64,000 nt of DNA from Phorcus lineatus (Eukaryota; Mollusca; Gastropoda; Trochida; Trochidae), in the NCBI GenBank assembly GCA_921293015.1, contig OV121091.1, forward strand, positions 37,432,839 to 37,496,838, in the 5' to 3' direction. Each line of letters starts with the position of its first letter. Position 1 is the stretch's first letter. The position numbers and the translations under genes were made by a program. The notes beneath the pieces are model-generated. The model worked only from the letters and a program-made list of their open reading frames with translations. It was not told the DNA's origin and did no database searches. This document shows, one piece after another, positions 61,101 to 64,000 of this stretch.

Positions 61101-64000
61101 AAGTTTGTTAAAGAACCTTGTGGTGAAAAAATATGGGGTTATATTTCTATTGATACTTGATTACAACACAATGCAGTTAAAGTATGTACTCAGATACTCA
61201 ATATGGTTGTTAACTTATCAACTTGCACACACTCATAAAAAAAGAAAACATTATCACCAAAATCTGTTGACCTTTTCCTTATATTTATCATTTGATTCTT
61301 GTCAGGTAAAAGTCAAGACTGGACAGGGGCAAAATGTTAGCTTGACAGAAAGGAATCTGACGCAGGTGATTCATGACCTGTCCATTGTGGATACTCACAG
61401 CAGTGATAAGACAAACGACAGTTCGGCCTATTAATCTCTGCCAATCATTGAAACAAGTGGCCATGTTTAAAAGTGACGCCCAGGAGTCTACATAATGTGT
61501 TATGTTCCCCTAAGAATCACTCCCCCCCCCTCTAAATTCCTTCAACCTGTTTTATATCATCAAATTTCATATGACATTTTTCTTCATGAATGTAAGACAT
61601 TTGCTCTATCCCCTATCCTAATCCCTCTTTTTTAGACAAAATAGTCTTTCTAAGTAAAAAACAAGAAGAATTCTAGAAACATTGTTTTATGTCATCTTCT
61701 TTATTTCAAAGTAAGTGCTTGCTCCTATAGCCAGTCTATTGCCCAGACATAATGTCATAAGAAACCCAGAATGAAAGCACTGTGTGTCCCGGGCTCAAGC
61801 AAAGACATAAAGAATATAGTCTATATATGTGTTTGGCTCAAGCAACCTCTGTCAACCCCCCCTTCTCCGACCCCCCTTTCTCCCCCTCCCCCTTAAACCC
61901 GACCGGGAGGATGATGCTCTGATCAGGTTTATTGTGTTGTTCACACAAAGCCCCTCTACAGCTTTACATAATGCCTGGTTGAATCATGTTGTTGCCCCAT
62001 CCCCTGAACTCCAATCATCTCAGAACTCTAGTTCATCTAGTAGAAGGATAAGTAGAAGGTTATAGCATTGTGAGCTCACTTTGAAGCATATTGAAGTACA
62101 GGGTGGGTTATATCATTGTACAGTATGTATTATTCATTCAACATTAAGTATGGGTATAAAGGTTTTACCTGTTTGTTTGATGAGATTTCGGCTTTCAAAT
62201 AATTTTTCAATTTTCTTTCTGCTTTGATTTATCATTAGTAGCTAGCTAGCACTGTTGATAAGTTTGATTTCAACATGTTGAAATAAATTAGCTTTTATCT
62301 TCAAAGTTATTACAAACATTATTCTAGAAACAGTAGGATCATTCATGAAGTTAAACATAACTTTCATGTAATTTCATTTCAATTTTAAGAACATAACACA
62401 TACAAATATGATTGTTGTTTATAATCGAAACAAGCAAGATTAAACAAGATATGAATGTACATTTACAAATGACGTGAAAAAAGCGTAAAAGAATATCATT
62501 GTTACAGGAAGCAAAATAAGCTTATCATGGCATGGGCTGGCCACAAGGGACCCTTGTACAACATGTACTTGAAAGCCACCAGATTGCGTGGTAATAGTCT
62601 GCAAATATTTGTGTTGCGAGATCAGATGGAACATTTCCACATGCATGGATGGTGATAGTAGCAGGGCATACCAGGAGTTAATGAGCTCCACCATCGCATG
62701 ATAGACTGTCGGGCACGCCAGATATGTGCCTCGGTGATAATGTCCTCACTAATTCAGATAGGGGCACCACTAGTTACCATGTACCCAGCATGCACTTGGC
62801 ACCCGGGAGGTCTGGCTGGTGTCTTTGGCACAGACTGTCAATGTGATTTGTGTCAGTGCATTTTTTTATCTTCGGTTTGGGTACTTGGTAGACCACAACA
62901 CTAAGTCTCCAAAATGAAAACATATCATATAAAGTTTCTATCTCTATGAAAGATTGATTGAAAAGGATTTTCCTGTAAGCCTTCTAGAAAGATTTTCTGT
63001 AGGAGACATGATTGTGTTTTAATTGATATAAGGGTCTTGGACACAGACTAGCAATAGCATTAATTATTATCATACCTTACTGTGTCGGTCACAAAGAAAA
63101 ATGTTTTGATTAAATTGTGAAATGAAGTTGTTAAACAACTCACTTTCTTAACATTAATTATGAAAGATTGATTATTATTATTGAAAATTATACACCCCTT
63201 TGAAATTCTATTAAGAAGAATTTTTAGCATGATTTTAGTCATCAAAACATTTTAATGGAAAGTATCTCTAAGAGCTATGAAACATTTAGAAATTTTGTCA
63301 TAATAAAGAACTAAGCCCCCTTGGAGGGTTATAGGATGTCAAGCCTGTCATCGGAAATGGTTTCTACGATCTTGTTTCCTGAAATATTGATTCCCATAAT
63401 GCACCTGTTGCTGAGACAGGAAGTGTCTCCTGCTGTTTTGATGTTGCTGGGCACAATATTGACACGTCTTCTTACGCTTGGGATAGTGATGAGTAGGAAA
63501 CGTGATAACGGCAGGATAAGCTGTGATGGCTTTATGTAGTCAAGTTTCTGTAATCCTGAGACTGCAGTGTATCAGCAGGGAATCAAAATCATGATTTGGC
63601 AAAAAAGCAAATATTTTGTTGTGATTCAGCCAAAATTAAAAAGGTTACTAAAAGTCATGATTCAGGACAAATGCAAATAGTGACATAAAGTCATGATTCG
63701 ACAAAAATGCATGATGTAAATGATTAAGAGTAAAAGAGAATTACTAATGACTTGAATTCCTGTCTGAGTAAAAGAAAGTATTATATTTGTTGACTTAAAG
63801 TAATGATTCAGCATTAATTTGCACAAAAGGTTGGCAACAAAAGAATTTTAACTCAAAAGATTTTGTTGATCATGTTGTATGGTTTTGTCAATTAGATACT
63901 TCATCTAATAATTTACAGCTTTATGATTTGCAGCTTCTGGTCGCTTTTTGAATGAATGCTCTAATGGATTTATTAGGATGCATCATCTAGTTTCATTTTA
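52121..64000 (+). other. KLF6/7 (luna): Intron 1 of the KLF gene (partial)
   Basis: The intron starts with the donor GTCAGA at 52121 and continues past the window end, at least 11.9 kb. I found no exon resembling KLF6/7 exon 2 (which should begin with a TCLELERYL-like segment) and no zinc-finger coding. GC-richer patches at about 53640-53860, 54380-54720 and 62520-62910 stand out from AT-rich sequence and are candidate regulatory regions. Other content is simple: an (AT)n run near 59881, C-rich runs near 61522 and 61856-61890, and a degenerate repeat near the end. A long first intron is common in this gene family. Confidence 0.75.
63587..63825 (+). repeat. Degenerate AGTCATGATTC...GCAAAT repeat in KLF intron
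   Basis: The motif AGTCATGATTC followed by CAAAAATGCA-like sequence recurs irregularly: near 63587, 63653, 63688 and 63800, with a partial copy near 63621. One copy contains ATGCAAAT (63671-63678), an exact POU/octamer site. The spacing is uneven, so this is either an old decayed tandem repeat or a cluster of related binding sites. Confidence 0.5.

Noticed and set aside
61105-61434. 109-codon open stretch considered as KLF exon 2
   Set aside because: Lacks the expected TCLELERYL-type start, the acidic/serine-rich activation region and any zinc finger.

Overview
This is a eukaryotic, AT-rich, gene-poor genomic window. It has no bacterial operons and no long open frames; the longest open stretch belongs to a dead retrotransposon. 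The repeats point to a mollusc, most likely a gastropod: there are tRNA-derived SINEs ending in the TTAAACCCCAACTCACTCAC tail I associate with abalone and related snails, several LINE 3' ends, and a marine-invertebrate type Ty3/gypsy element. The taxon is an inference from repeats and from the one recognisable gene.

The only confidently identified host gene lies at the right. A plus-strand exon at 52019-52120 encodes the 34-residue N-terminus of a KLF6/KLF7-type Kruppel-like factor (luna in Drosophila). It is preceded by a promoter-like stretch with three NF-Y (CCAAT) boxes, a MEF2/TATA-like CTATAAATAG and a five-codon upstream ORF. It is followed by a phase-0 splice donor. The remaining ~11.9 kb to the window end is intron 1; the zinc-finger exons are outside the window.

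Layout: 0-6.4 kb holds a SINE with target-site duplication, a 132-bp duplication and a 90-bp C-rich minisatellite with higher-order structure. 6.5-12.0 kb is a repeat cluster: an element with inverted C/G-rich ends, a LINE 3' end with decayed ORF2, an internally deleted gypsy element between two ~740-bp LTRs, and the first of three copies of a ~470-bp TTAA-flanked MITE. 12-21.4 kb is mostly unassigned sequence with two SINE-type copies. 21.4-22.1 kb holds an orphan coding-looking locus (exon-like frame with one break, an opposing small ORF, a TATA box between). 22-51.6 kb is unassigned sequence carrying a SINE with an 11-bp target-site duplication, three LINE tails or fragments, MITE copies 2 and 3, a hAT-like fold-back MITE with 8-bp target duplication, two related fold-back loci (one with a hammerhead-like half-core), a G-rich tract and a DR3 nuclear-receptor site.

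Nothing here amounts to a multi-gene system. The more unusual signals are the fold-back/ribozyme-like elements, the hAT-like hairpin, the in-frame shortened gag-pol derivative and the orphan locus near 21.5-22.1 kb.
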